A DNA stretch of 64,000 nt from Glandiceps talaboti (Eukaryota; Hemichordata; Enteropneusta; Spengelidae), in the NCBI RefSeq assembly GCF_964340395.1, contig NC_135563.1:1-64000 (forward strand), in the 5' to 3' direction. Each line of letters starts with the position of its first letter. Position 1 is the first letter of the stretch. The position numbers were made by a program, and so were the translations under genes. Shown here piece after piece: positions 10,263 through 23,773 of this stretch. The notes under the pieces were generated by a model. The model searched no databases. It was not told the origin of the DNA and saw only the letters and a list, made by a program, of their open reading frames with translations.

Positions 10263-12755
10263 CATAATTAGTTAAAACATAAACAATACTGTCAAAACCC
10301 GACCAAACCGCAAACCGGTCGACACCTGTCCAAACCTGTTGTGTACAGGTTTAAATGAGTCAAAACCTGTGCAAACCTGTCTAAACGGTCCAAACCGGTC
10401 GAAAACCTATCCAAGGCGGACCAAAACTGGTGAAAATGAGTCAATACCTGTCAAAACCTTCCAAGTTGGTTATAATCATGTGAAAACAGATCAAAACTGG
10501 TCAAAACCTGTCAAAACTGGTTCAAACCTGTCGAAATCTATCGAAACCAGTCCAAAACTGGTGAAAACAAGTCAAAACCGATCAAAACCAGTCAACACCG
10601 GTTTAAAACCGATCAAAACTGGTCAAAACCTGTCGCAAACCAGTTTAAAACCAGTGAAAACTGGTCAAAACCTGTGCAAACAGGTCAAACCTCTCCAAAC
10701 CGGTCAAAAACCTATCCAAACCTGTCCAAAATAGGTGCAAACAACTCAAAACCCGTCAAAACCAGTCAAAACTTGTCCAAACCGGTCGAAAACCTATCCA
10801 AACTGGTCCAAAACCAGTGCAAACAAATCAAAACTGATCAAAACCAGTCAACACCGGTTTTAAACCGGTCAAAACTGATCAAAACTGGTCAAAACCGGTC
10901 AAAACCTGTTTAAAACCAGTCAACATAGGTTTAAAACCGATCAAAACTGATCAAAACCTGTCGCAAACCGGTCAAACCGGTCAAAACCGGTCAAAAATAG
11001 GTGCAAACAACTCAAAACTCGTCAAAACCGATCAAAACTTGTCAAAACCTGTCCAAACCTTTCAAAATCGGTCCAAACCGGTCCAAAACCATTGCAAACA
11101 AGACAAAAAACGTCAAAACCTGTCTATACCGGTCAAAACCTTCCAAATTGGTTATAATCATGTGAAAACAGATCAAAACTGGTCAAAACCTGTCAAAACT
11201 GGTTCAAACCTGTCGAAATCTATCGAAACCAGTCCAAAACTGGTGAAAACAAGTCAAAACCGATCAAAACCAGTCAACACCGGTTTAAAACCGATCAAAA
11301 CTGGTCAAAACCTGTCGCAAACCAGTTTCAAACCAGTGAAAACTAGTCAAAACCTGTGCAAACAGGTCAAACCTCTCCAAACCGGTCAAAAACCTATCCA
11401 AACCTGTCCAAAATAGGTGCAAACAACTCAAAACCCGTCAAAACTAGTCAAAACTTGTCCAAACCTGTCCAAACCTGTCCAAACCGGTCCAAACCGGTCG
11501 AAAACCTATCGAAACTGGTCTAAAACCAGTGCAAACAAGTCAAAACTGATCAAAACCAGTCAACACCGGTTTAAAACCGATCAAAACTGATCAAAACTGG
11601 TCAAAACCTGTCGCAAACCGGTTTAAAACCTGTGCAAACAGGTAAAACCTCTCCAAACCGGTCAAAAACCTATCCAAACCTGTCCAAAATAGATGCAAAC
11701 AACTCAAAACCCGTCAAAACCAGTCAAAACTTGTCCAAACCTGTCCAAACCTGTCAAAACCGGTCCAAACCGGTCGAAAACCTATCCAAACTGGTCCAAA
11801 ACCAGTGCAAACAAATCAAAACTGATCAAAACCAGTCAACACCGGTTTTAAACCGGTCAAAACTGATCAAAACTGGTCAAAAACCGGTTCAAAACCAGTC
11901 GACATAGGTTTAAAACCGATCAAAACTGATCAAAACTGGTCAAAACCTGTCGCAAACCGGTCAAACCGGTCAAAACCGGTCAAAAATAGGTGCAAACAAC
12001 TCAAAACCCGTCAAAACCGATTAAAACTTGTCAAAACCTGTCCAAACCTTTCAAAATCTGTCCAAACCGGTCCAAAACCATTGCAAACAAGTCAAAAAAA
12101 CGTCAAAACCTGTCCATACCGGTCAAAACCTTCCAAATTGGTTATAATCATGTGAAAACAGATCAAAACTGGTCAAAACCTGTCAAAACTGGTTCAAACC
12201 TGTCGAAATCTATCGAAACCAGTCCAAAACTGGTGAAAACAAGTCAAAACCGATCAAAACCAGTCAAAACCGGTTTAAAACCGATCAAAACTGGTCAAAA
12301 CTGGTTAAAACCTGTCGCAAACCGGTTTAAAACCAGTGAAAACTGGTCAAAACCTGTGCAAACAGGTCAAACCTCTCCAAACCGGTCAAAAACCTCTCCA
12401 AACCTGTCCAAAATAGGTGCAAACAACTCAAAACCCGTTAAAACCAGTCAAAACTTGTCCAAACCTGTCCAAACCTGTCCAAACCGGTCCAAACCGGTCG
12501 AAAACCTATCCAAACTTGTCCAAAACCTGTGCAAACAAGTTAAAACTGATCAAAACCAGTCAACACCGGTTTAAAACCGGTCAAAACTGATCAAAACTGG
12601 TCAAAACCTGTCAAAACCGGTTTAAAACCGGTCCAAACCTGTCCAAAACCATTCCAAACCGGTCACAACCTGTCCAAACCGGTCCAAAACCTATGCAAAC
12701 AAGACAAAACAGGTCAAAACCTGTCCATACCGGTTTTAAACCAGTCAAATCCGAT
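10263..12755. repeat. Satellite unit U6, 2493 bp, G haplotype
   Basis: Largest unit of the super-repeat; same length as U10 and U29. It holds distinctive runs of CCGGTCAAACCGGTCAAAAC near 10976 and 11957 and the segment ACATAGGTTTAAAACCGATC near 10923 and 11891. Shortened relatives are U15 (1255 bp missing), U19 (63 bp missing) and U21 (42 bp missing). Confidence 0.88.
10853..10869. other. 17-bp inverted repeat, central-T form
   Basis: ACCGGTTTTAAACCGGT: same arms as the form at 4725-4741 but with T in the centre. Found in the 2493-type units (again near 11841 and at the matching places of U10, U15, U19, U21 and U29). Confidence 0.65.
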
Positions 12756-15225
12756 CATAATTAGTTAAAACATAAACAATACTGTCAAAACCCGACCAAA
12801 CCGCAAACCGGTCGACACCTGTCCAAACCTGTTCTGTACAGGTTTAAATGAGTCAAAACCTGTGCAAACCTGTCTAAACGGTCCAAACCGGTCGAAAACC
12901 TATCCAAGGCGGACCAAAACTGGTGAAAATGAGTCAATACCGGTCAAAACCTTCCAAATTGGTTATAATCATGTGAAAACAGATCAAAACTGGTCAAAAC
13001 CTGTCAAAACTGGTTCAAACCTGTCGAAATCTATCGAAACCAGTCCAAAACTGGTGAAAACAAGTCAAAACCGATCAAAACCAGTCAACACCGGTTTAAA
13101 ACCGATCAAAACTGGTCAAAACTGGTCAAAACCTGTCGCAAACCGGTTTAAAACCTGTGCAAACAGGTCAAACCTCTCCAAACCGGTCAAAAACCTATCC
13201 AAACCTGTCCAAAATAGGTGCAAACAACTCAAAACCCGTCAAAACCAGTCAAAACTTGTCCAAACCTGTCCAAACCTTTCAAAATCGGTCCAAACCGGTC
13301 CAAAACCATTGCAAACAAGACAAAAAACGTCAAAACCTGTCCATACCGGTCAAAACCTTCCAAATTGGTTATAATCATGTGAAAAAAGATCAAAACTGGT
13401 CAAAACCTGTCAAAACTGGTTCAAACCTGTCGAAATCTATCGAAACCAGTCTAAAACTGGTGAAAACAAGTCAAAACCGATCAAAACCAGTCAACACCGG
13501 TTTAAAACCGATCAAAACTGATCAAAACTGGTTAAAACCTGTCGCAAACCGATTTAAAACCAGTGAAAACTGGTTAAAACCTGTGCAAACAGGTCAAACC
13601 TCTCCAAACCGGTCAAAAACCTATCCAAACCTGTCCAAAATAGGTGCAAACAACTCAAAACCCGTTAAAACCAGTCAAAACTTGTCCAAACCTGTCCAAA
13701 CCTGTCAAAACCGGTCCAAACCGGTCGAAAACCTATCCAAACTGGTCCAAAACCAGTGCAAACAAGTCAAAACTGATCAAAACCAGTCAACACCGGTTTA
13801 AAACCGGTCAAAACTGATCAAAACTGGTCAAAACCTGTCAAAACCGATCAAAACCAGTCAACACCGGTTTAAAACCGATCAAAACTGATCAAAACTGGTT
13901 AAAACCTGTCGCAAACCGGTTTAAAACCAGTGAAAACTGGTCAAAACCTGTGCAAACAGGTCAAACCTCTCCAAACCGGTCAAAAACCTATCCAAACCTG
14001 TCCAAAATAGGTGCAAACAACTCAAAACCCGTTAAAACCAGTCAAAACTTGTCCAAACCTGTCCAAACCTGTCAAAACCGGTCCAAACCGGTCGAAAACC
14101 TATCCAAACTGGTCCAAAACCAGTGCAAACAAGTCAAAACTGATCAAAACCAGTCAACACCGGTTTAAAACCGGTAAAAACTGATCAAAACTGGTCAAAA
14201 CCTGTCAAAACCGGTTCAAAACCGGTCCAAACCTGTCCAAAACCATTCCAAACCGGTCACAACCTGTCCAAACCGGTCAAATCCTTCCAAATTGGTTATA
14301 ATCATGTGAAAACAGATCAAAACTGGTCAAAACCTGTCAAAACTGGTTCAAACCTGTTGAAATCTATCGAAACCAGTCTAAAACTGGTGAAAACAAGTCA
14401 AAACCGATCAAAACCAGTCAACACCGGTTTAAAACCGATCAAAACTGATCAAAACTGGTTAAAACCTGTCGCAAACCGGTTTAAAACCAGTGAAAACTGG
14501 TCAAAACCCTGTGCAAACAGGTCAAACCTCTCCAAACCGGTCAAAAACCTATCCAAACCTGTCCAAAATAGGTGCAAACAACTCAAAACCCGTTAAAACC
14601 AGTCAAAACTTGTCCAAACCTGTCCAAACCTGTCAAAACCGGTCCAAACCGGTCGAAAACCTATCCAAACTGGTCCAAAACCAGTGCAAACAAGTCAAAA
14701 CTGATCAAAACCAGTCAACACCGGTTTAAAACCGGTAAAAACTGATCAAAACTGGTCAAAACCTGTCAAAACCGGTTCAAAACCGGTCCAAACCTGTCCA
14801 AAACCATTCCAAACCGGTCACAACCTGTCCAAACCGGTCCATAACCTATGCAAACAAGACAAAACAGGTCAAAACCTGTCCATACCGGTCAAAACCTTCA
14901 AAATTGGTTATAATCATGTGAAAACAGATCAAAACTGGTCAAAACCTGTCAAAACTGGTTCAAACCTGTCGAAATCTATCGAAACCAGTCCAAAACTGGT
15001 GAAAACAAGTCAAAACCGATCAAAACCAGTCAACACCGGTTTAAAACCGATCAAAACTGGTCAAAACTGGTCAAAACCTGTCGCAAACCGGTTTAAAACC
15101 TGTGCAAACAGGTCAAACCTCTCCAAACCGGTCAAAAACCTATCCAAACCGGTCCAAAACCATTGCAAACAAGACAAAAAACGTCAAAACATGTCCATAC
15201 CGGTTTTAAACCAGTCAAATCCGAT
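12756..15225. repeat. Satellite unit U7, 2470 bp, C haplotype
   Basis: Copy of U3 at +9067. No difference from U3 was noticed in the stretches I compared. Confidence 0.88.
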
Positions 15226-16889
15226 CATAATTAGTTAAAACATAAACAATACTGTCAAAACCCGACCAAACCGCAAACCGGTCGACACCTGTCCAAACCT
15301 GTTGTGTACAGGTTTAAATGAGTCAAAACCTGTGCAAACCTGTCTAAACGGTCCAAACCGGTCGAAAACCTATCCAAGGCGGACCAAAACTGGTGAAAAT
15401 GAGTCAATACCTGTCAAAACCTTCCAAGTTGGTTATAATCATGTGAAAACAGATGAAAACTGGTCAAAACCTGTCAAAACTGGTTCAAACCTGTCGAAAT
15501 CTATCGAAACCAGTCCAAAACTGGTGAAAACAAGTCAAAACCGATCAAAACCAGTCAACACCGGTTTAAAACCGATCAAAACTGGTCAAAACCTGTCGCA
15601 AACCGGTTTAAAACCTGTGCAAACAGGTCAAACCTCTCCAAACCGGTCAAAAACCTATCCAAACTTGTCCAAAATAGGTGCAAACAACTCAAAACCCGTC
15701 AAAACCAGTCAAAACTTGTCCAAACCTGTCCAAAACTTTCAAAATCGGTCCAAACCGGTCCAAAACCATTGCAAACAAGACAAAAAACGTCAAAACCTGT
15801 CCATACCGGTCAAAACCTTCCAAATTGGTTATAATCATGTGAAAACAGATCAAAACTGGTCAAAACCTGTCAAAACTGGTTCAAACCTGTCGAAATCTAT
15901 CGAAACCAGTTTAAAACTGGTGAAAACAAGTCAAAACTGATCAAAACCAGTCAACACCGGTTTAAAACCGATCAAAACTGATCAAAACTGGTTAAAACCT
16001 GTCGCAAAACGGTTTAAAACCAGTGAAAACTGGTCAAAACCTGTGCAAACAGGTCAAACCTCTCCAAACCGGTCAAAAACCTATCCAAACCTGTCCAAAA
16101 TAGGTGCAAACAACTCAAAACCCGTTAAAACCAGTCAAAACTTGTCCAAACCTGTCCAAACCTGTCAAAACCGGTCAAAACCGGTCGAAAACCTATCCAA
16201 ACTGGTCGAAAACCAGTGCAAAGAAGATAAAAAACGTCAAAACCTGTCCATTCCGGTCAAATCCTTCCAAATTGGTTATAATCATGTGAAAACAGATCAA
16301 AACTGGTCAAAACCTGTCAAAACTGGTTCAAACCTGTCGAAATCTATCGAAACCAGTCTAAAACTGGTGAAAACAAGTCAAAACCGATCAAAACCAGTCA
16401 ACACCGGTTTAAAACCGATCAAAACTGATCAAAACTGGTTAAAACCTGTCGCAAACCGGTTTAAAACCAGTGAAAACTGGTCAAAACCTGTGCAAACAGG
16501 TCAAACCTCTCCAAACCGGTCAAAAACCTATCCAAACCTGTCCAAAATAGGTGCAAACAACTCAAAACCCGTTAAAACCAGTCAAAACTTGTCCAAACCT
16601 GTCCAAACCTGTCAAAACCGGTCCAAACCGCTCGAAAACCTATCCAAACTGGTCCAAAACCTGTGCAAACAAGTCAAAACTGATCAAAACCAGTCAACAC
16701 CGGTTTAAAACCGATCAAAACTGATCAAAACTGGTCAAAACCTGTCAAAACCGGTTTGAAACCGGTCCAAACCTGTCCAAAACCATTCCAAACCGGTCAC
16801 AACCTGTCCAAACCGGTCCATAACCTATGCAAACAAGACAAAACAGGTCAAAACCTGTCCATACCGGTTTTAAACCAGTCAAATCCGAT
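15226..16889. repeat. Satellite unit U8, 1664 bp, G haplotype
   Basis: Copy of U4 at +9067. Differs at 16530 (A; C in U4 at 7463). The A state is shared with U13 and U17, so U4 probably carries the newer base. Confidence 0.88.
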
Positions 16890-19329
16890 CATAATTAGTT
16901 AAAACATAAACAATACTGTCAAAACCCGACCAAACCGCAAACCGGTCGACACCTGTCCAAACCTGTTCTGTACAGGTTTAAATGAGTCAAAACCTGTGCA
17001 AACCTGTCTAAACGGTCCAAACCGGTCGAAAACCTATCCAAGGCGGACCAAAACTGGTGAAAATGAGTCAATACCGGTCAAAACTTTCCAAATTGGTTAT
17101 AATCATGTGAAAACAGATCAAAACTGGTCAAAACCTGTCAAAACTGGTGCAAACCTGTCGAAATCTATCGAAACCAGTCTAAAACTGGTGAAAACAAGTC
17201 AAAACCGATCAAAACCAGTCAACACCGGTTTGAAACCGATCAAAACTGATCAAAACTGGTTAAAACCTGTCGCAAACCGGTTTAAAACCAGTGAAAACTG
17301 GTCAAAACCTGTGCAAACAGGTCAAACCGGTCAAAAACCTATCCAAACCTGTCCAAAATAGGTGCAAACAACTCAAAACCCGTTAAAACCAGTCAAAACT
17401 TGTCCAAACCTGTCCAAACCTGTCAAAACTGGTCCAAACCGGTCGAAAACCTATCCAAACTGGTCCAAAACCAGTGCAAACAAGTCAAAACTGATCAAAA
17501 CCAGTCAACACCGGTTTAAAACCGGTCAAAACTGATCAAAACTGGTCAAAACCTGTCAAAACTGGTTCAAACCTGTCGAAATCTATCGAAACCAGTCCAA
17601 AACTGGTGAAAACAAGTCAAAACCGATCAAAACCAGTCAACACCGGTTTAAAACCGATCAAAACTGGTCAAAACTGGTCAAAACCTGTCGCAAACCGGTT
17701 TAAAACCTGTGCAAACAGGTCAAACCTCTCCAAACCGGTCAAAAACCTATCCAAACCTGTCCAAAATAGGTGCAAACAATTCAAAACCCGTCAAAACCAG
17801 TCAAAACTTGTCCAAACCTGTCCAAACCTGTCCAAACCGGTCCAAACCGGTCCAAAACCATTGAAAACAAGACAAAAAACGTCAAAACCTGTCCATACCG
17901 GTCAAATCCTTCCAAATTGGTTATAATCATGTGAAAACAGATCAAAACTGGTCAAAACCTGTCAAAACTGGTTCAAACCTGTCGAAATCTATCGAAACCA
18001 GTCTAAAACTGGTGAAAACAAGTCAAAACCGATCAAAACCAGTCAACACCGGTTTAAAACCGATCAAAACTGATCAAAACTGGTTAAAACCTGTCGCAAA
18101 CCGGTTTAAAACCAGTGAAAACTGGTCAAAACCCTGTGCAAACAGGTCAAACCTCTCCAAACCGGTCAAAAACCTATCCAAACCTGTCCAAAATAGGTGC
18201 AAACAACTCAAAACCCGTTAAAACCAGTCAAAACTTGTCCAAACCTGTCCAAACCTGTCAAAACCGGTCCAAACCGCTCGAAAACCTATCCAAACTGGTC
18301 CAAAACCAGTGCAAACAAGACAAAAAACGTCAAAACCTGTCCATACCGGTCAAATCCTTCCAAATTGGTTATAATCATGTGAAAACAGATCTAAACTGGT
18401 CAAAACCTGTCAAAACTGGTTCAAACCTGTCGAAATCTATCGAAACCAGTCTAAAACTGGTGAAAACAAGTCAAAACCGATCAAAACCAGTCAACACCGG
18501 TTTAAAACCGATCAAAACTGATCAAAACTGGTTAAAACCTGTCGCAAACCGGTTTAAAACCAGTGAAAACTGGTCAAAACCCTGTGCAAACAGGTCAAAC
18601 CTCTCCAAACCGGTCAAAAACCTATCCAAACCTGTCCAAAATAGGTGCAAACAACTCAAAACCCGTTAAAACCAGTCAAAACTTGTCCAAACCTGTCCAA
18701 ACCTGTCAAAACCGGTCCAAACCGCTCGAAAACCTATCCAAACTGGTCCAAAACCTGTGCAAACAAGTCAAAACTGATCAAAACCAGTCAACACCGGTTT
18801 AAAACCGATCAAAACTGATCAAAACTGGTCAAAACCTGTCAAAACCGATCAAAACCAGTCAACACCGGTTTAAAACCGATCAAAACTGATCAAAACTGGT
18901 TAAAACCTGTCGCAAACCGGTTTAAAACCAGTGAAAACTGGTCAAAACCTGTGCAAACAGGTCAAACCTCTCCAAACCGGTCAAAAACCTATCCAAACCT
19001 GTCCAAAATAGGTGCAAACAACTCGAAACCCGTTAAAACCAGTCAAAACTTGTCCAAACCTGTCCAAACCTGTCAAAACCTGTCCAAACCTGTCAAAACC
19101 GGTCCAAACCGGTCGAAAACCTATCCAAACTGGCCCAAAACCAGTGCAAACAAGTCAAAACTGATCAAAACCAGTCAACACCGGTTTAAAACCGGTCAAA
19201 ACTGATCAAAACTGGTCAAAACCTGTCAAAACCGGTTCAAAACCGGTCCAAACCTGTCCAAAACCTATGCAAACAAGACAGAACAGGTCAAAACCTGTCC
19301 ATACCGGTTTTAAACCAGTCAAATCCGAT
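16890..19329. repeat. Satellite unit U9, 2440 bp, C haplotype
   Basis: Copy of U5 at +9067. Differs by a tight cluster of three substitutions (17830 G, 17833 C, 17837 C) that turn CTTTCAAAATCGG into CTGTCCAAACCGG, and by T at 19165 where U5 has C. Confidence 0.88.
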
Positions 19330-21822
19330 CATAATTAGTTAAAACATAAACAATACTGTCAAAACCCGACCAAACCGCAAACCGGTCGACACCTGTCCAA
19401 ACCTGTTGTGTACAGGTTTAAATGAGTCAAAACCTGTGCAAACCTGTCTAAACGGTCCAAACCGGTCGAAAACCTATCCAAGGCGGACCAAAACTGGTGA
19501 AAATGAGTCAATACCTGTCAAAACCTTCCAAGTTGGTTATAATCATGTGAAAACAGATCAAAACTGGTCAAAACCTGTCAAAACTGGTTCAAACCTGTCG
19601 AAATCTATCGAAACCAGTCCAAAACTGGTGAAAACAAGTCAAAACCGATCAAAACCAGTCAACACCGGTTTAAAACCGATCAAAACTGGTCAAAACCTGT
19701 CGCAAACCAGTTTAAAACCAGTGAAAACTGGTCAAAACCTGTGCAAACAGGTCAAACCTCTCCAAACCGGTCAAAAACCTATCCAAACCTGTCCAAAATA
19801 GGTGCAAACAACTCAAAACCCGTCAAAACCAGTCAAAACTTGTCCAAACCGGTCGAAAACCTATCCAAACTGGTCCAAAACCAGTGCAAACAAATCAAAA
19901 CTGATCAAAACCAGTCAACACCGGTTTTAAACCGGTCAAAACTGATCAAAACTGGTCAAAACCGGTCAAAACCTGTTTAAAACCAGTCAACATAGGTTTA
20001 AAACCGATCAAAACTGATCAAAACCTGTCGCAAACCGGTCAAACCGGTCAAAACCGGTCAAAAATAGGTGCAAACAACTCAAAACTCGTCAAAACCGATC
20101 AAAACTTGTCAAAACCTGTCCAAACCTTTCAAAATCGGTCCAAACCGGTCCAAAACCATTGCAAACAAGACAAAAAACGTCAAAACCTGTCTATACCGGT
20201 CAAAACCTTCCAAATTGGTTATAATCATGTGAAAACAGATCAAAACTGGTCAAAACCTGTCAAAACTGGTTCAAACCTGTCGAAATCTATCGAAACCAGT
20301 CCAAAACTGGTGAAAACAAGTCAAAACCGATCAAAACCAGTCAACACCGGTTTAAAACCGATCAAAACTGGTCAAAACCTGTCGCAAACCAGTTTCAAAC
20401 CAGTGAAAACTAGTCAAAACCTGTGCAAACAGGTCAAACCTCTCCAAACCGGTCAAAAACCTATCCAAACCTGTCCAAAATAGGTGCAAACAACTCAAAA
20501 CCCGTCAAAACTAGTCAAAACTTGTCCAAACCTGTCCAAACCTGTCCAAACCGGTCCAAACCGGTCGAAAACCTATCGAAACTGGTCTAAAACCAGTGCA
20601 AACAAGTCAAAACTGATCAAAACCAGTCAACACCGGTTTAAAACCGATCAAAACTGATCAAAACTGGTCAAAACCTGTCGCAAACCGGTTTAAAACCTGT
20701 GCAAACAGGTAAAACCTCTCCAAACCGGTCAAAAACCTATCCAAACCTGTCCAAAATAGATGCAAACAACTCAAAACCCGTCAAAACCAGTCAAAACTTG
20801 TCCAAACCTGTCCAAACCTGTCAAAACCGGTCCAAACCGGTCGAAAACCTATCCAAACTGGTCCAAAACCAGTGCAAACAAATCAAAACTGATCAAAACC
20901 AGTCAACACCGGTTTTAAACCGGTCAAAACTGATCAAAACTGGTCAAAAACCGGTTCAAAACCAGTCGACATAGGTTTAAAACCGATCAAAACTGATCAA
21001 AACTGGTCAAAACCTGTCGCAAACCGGTCAAACCGGTCAAAACCGGTCAAAAATAGGTGCAAACAACTCAAAACCCGTCAAAACCGATTAAAACTTGTCA
21101 AAACCTGTCCAAACCTTTCAAAATCTGTCCAAACCGGTCCAAAACCATTGCAAACAAGTCAAAAAAACGTCAAAACCTGTCCATACCGGTCAAAACCTTC
21201 CAAATTGGTTATAATCATGTGAAAACAGATCAAAACTGGTCAAAACCTGTCAAAACTGGTTCAAACCTGTCGAAATCTATCGAAACCAGTCCAAAACTGG
21301 TGAAAACAAGTCAAAACCGATCAAAACCAGTCAAAACCGGTTTAAAACCGATCAAAACTGGTCAAAACTGGTTAAAACCTGTCGCAAACCGGTTTAAAAC
21401 CAGTGAAAACTGGTCAAAACCTGTGCAAACAGGTCAAACCTCTCCAAACCGGTCAAAAACCTCTCCAAACCTGTCCAAAATAGGTGCAAACAACTCAAAA
21501 CCCGTTAAAACCAGTCAAAACTTGTCCAAACCTGTCCAAACCTGTCCAAACCGGTCCAAACCGGTCGAAAACCTATCCAAACTTGTCCAAAACCTGTGCA
21601 AACAAGTTAAAACTGATCAAAACCAGTCAACACCGGTTTAAAACCGGTCAAAACTGATCAAAACTGGTCAAAACCTGTCAAAACCGGTTTAAAACCGGTC
21701 CAAACCTGTCCAAAACCATTCCAAACCGGTCACAACCTGTCCAAACCGGTCCAAAACCTATGCAAACAAGACAAAACAGGTCAAAACCTGTCCATACCGG
21801 TTTTAAACCAGTCAAATCCGAT
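19330..21822. repeat. Satellite unit U10, 2493 bp, G haplotype
   Basis: Copy of U6 at +9067. Its last part (from 20950) is also the beginning of the 1951-bp tandem duplication. Confidence 0.88.
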
Positions 21823-22900
21823 CATAATTAGTTAAAACATAAACAATACTGTCAAAACCCGACCAAACCGCAAACCGGTCGACACCTGTCCAAACCTGTT
21901 CTGTACAGGTTTAAATGAGTCAAAACCTGTGCGAACCTGTCTAAACGGTCCAAACCGGTCGAAAACCTATCCAAGGCGGACCAAAACTGGTGAAAATGAG
22001 TCAATACCGGTCAAAACCTTCCAAATTGGTTATAATCATGTGAAAACAGATCAAAACTGGTCAAAACCTGTCAAAACTGGTTCAAACCTGTCGAAATCTA
22101 TCGAAACCAGTCCAAAACTGGTGAAAACAAGTCAAAACCGATCAAAACCAGTCAACACCGGTTTAAAACCGATCAAAACTGGTCAAAACCTGTCGCAAAC
22201 CGGTTTAAAACCTGTGCAAACAGGTCAAACCTCTCCAAACCGGTCAAAAACCTATCCAAACTTGTCCAAAATAGGTGCAAACAACTCAAAACCCGTCAAA
22301 ACCAGTCAAAACTTGTCCAAACCTGTCCAAACCTTTCAAAATCGGTCCAAACCGGTCCAAAACCATTGCAAACAAGTCAAAAAAACGTCAAAACCTGTCC
22401 ATACCGGTCAAAACCTTCCAAATTGGTTATAATCATGTGAAAACAGATCAAAACTGGTCAAAACCTGTCAAAACTGGTTCAAACCTGTCGAAATCTATCG
22501 AAACCAGTCCAAAACTGGTGAAAACAAGTCAAAACCGATCAAAACCAGTCAAAACCGGTTTAAAACCGATCAAAACTGATCAAAACTGGTTAAAACCTGT
22601 CGCAAACCGGTTTAAAACCAGTGAAAACTGGTCAAAACCTGTGCAAACAGGTCAAACCTCTCCAAACCGGTCAAAAACCTCTCCAAACCTGTCCAAAATA
22701 GGTGCAAACAACTCAAAACCCGTTAAAACCAGTCAAAACCTGTCCAAACCTGTCAAAACCGGTCCAAACCGGTCGAAAACCTATCCAAACTGGTCCAAAA
22801 CCAGTGCAAACAAGATAAAAAACGTCAAAACCTGTCCATTCCGGTCAAATCCTTCCAAATTGGTTATAATCATGTGAAAACAGATCAAAACTGGTCAAAA
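20950..22900. repeat. 1951-bp tandem duplication, copy A
   Basis: Begins ACCGGTTCAAAACCAGTCG and ends at CAGATCAAAACTGGTCAAAA. The same sequence restarts at 22901. It spans the end of U10 and the first half of a C-R unit, so the duplication was not in register with the core box. No difference from copy B was noticed. Confidence 0.9.
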
Positions 22901-23773
22901 ACCGGTTCAAAACCAGTCGACATAGGTTTAAAACCGATCAAAACTGATCAAAACTGGTCAAAACCTGTCGCAAACCGGTCAAACCGGTCAAAACCGGTCA
23001 AAAATAGGTGCAAACAACTCAAAACCCGTCAAAACCGATTAAAACTTGTCAAAACCTGTCCAAACCTTTCAAAATCTGTCCAAACCGGTCCAAAACCATT
23101 GCAAACAAGTCAAAAAAACGTCAAAACCTGTCCATACCGGTCAAAACCTTCCAAATTGGTTATAATCATGTGAAAACAGATCAAAACTGGTCAAAACCTG
23201 TCAAAACTGGTTCAAACCTGTCGAAATCTATCGAAACCAGTCCAAAACTGGTGAAAACAAGTCAAAACCGATCAAAACCAGTCAAAACCGGTTTAAAACC
23301 GATCAAAACTGGTCAAAACTGGTTAAAACCTGTCGCAAACCGGTTTAAAACCAGTGAAAACTGGTCAAAACCTGTGCAAACAGGTCAAACCTCTCCAAAC
23401 CGGTCAAAAACCTCTCCAAACCTGTCCAAAATAGGTGCAAACAACTCAAAACCCGTTAAAACCAGTCAAAACTTGTCCAAACCTGTCCAAACCTGTCCAA
23501 ACCGGTCCAAACCGGTCGAAAACCTATCCAAACTTGTCCAAAACCTGTGCAAACAAGTTAAAACTGATCAAAACCAGTCAACACCGGTTTAAAACCGGTC
23601 AAAACTGATCAAAACTGGTCAAAACCTGTCAAAACCGGTTTAAAACCGGTCCAAACCTGTCCAAAACCATTCCAAACCGGTCACAACCTGTCCAAACCGG
23701 TCCAAAACCTATGCAAACAAGACAAAACAGGTCAAAACCTGTCCATACCGGTTTTAAACCAGTCAAATCCGAT
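21823..23773. repeat. Satellite unit U11, 1951 bp, C-R haplotype
   Basis: First C-R unit: G at 21933 gives GTGCGAACC. It is an additional unit created by the 1951-bp tandem duplication, so its second half is a second copy of the end of U10. Confidence 0.87.

Larger units (their letters stand above)
3689..12755. repeat. Super-repeat copy 1, 9067 bp (U3-U6)
   Basis: Four units in the order 2470, 1664, 2440 and 2493 bp with core haplotypes C, G, C, G. The same order and exactly the same lengths recur at 12756-21822. Near-identity between the copies runs from 3621 to 12865 (against 12688 to 21932), longer than one period, as expected for a true tandem duplication. The flanking differences are T/A at 3620/12687 and A/G at 12866/21933. 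Confidence 0.93.
12756..21822. repeat. Super-repeat copy 2, 9067 bp (U7-U10)
   Basis: Tandem copy of 3689-12755 at an offset of exactly 9067 bp. Substitutions I found by eye: 7463 C/16530 A, 8763 T/17830 G, 8766 A/17833 C, 8770 T/17837 C and 10098 C/19165 T. No insertion or deletion was seen, since all four unit lengths are equal. The list is not exhaustive. Confidence 0.93.
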
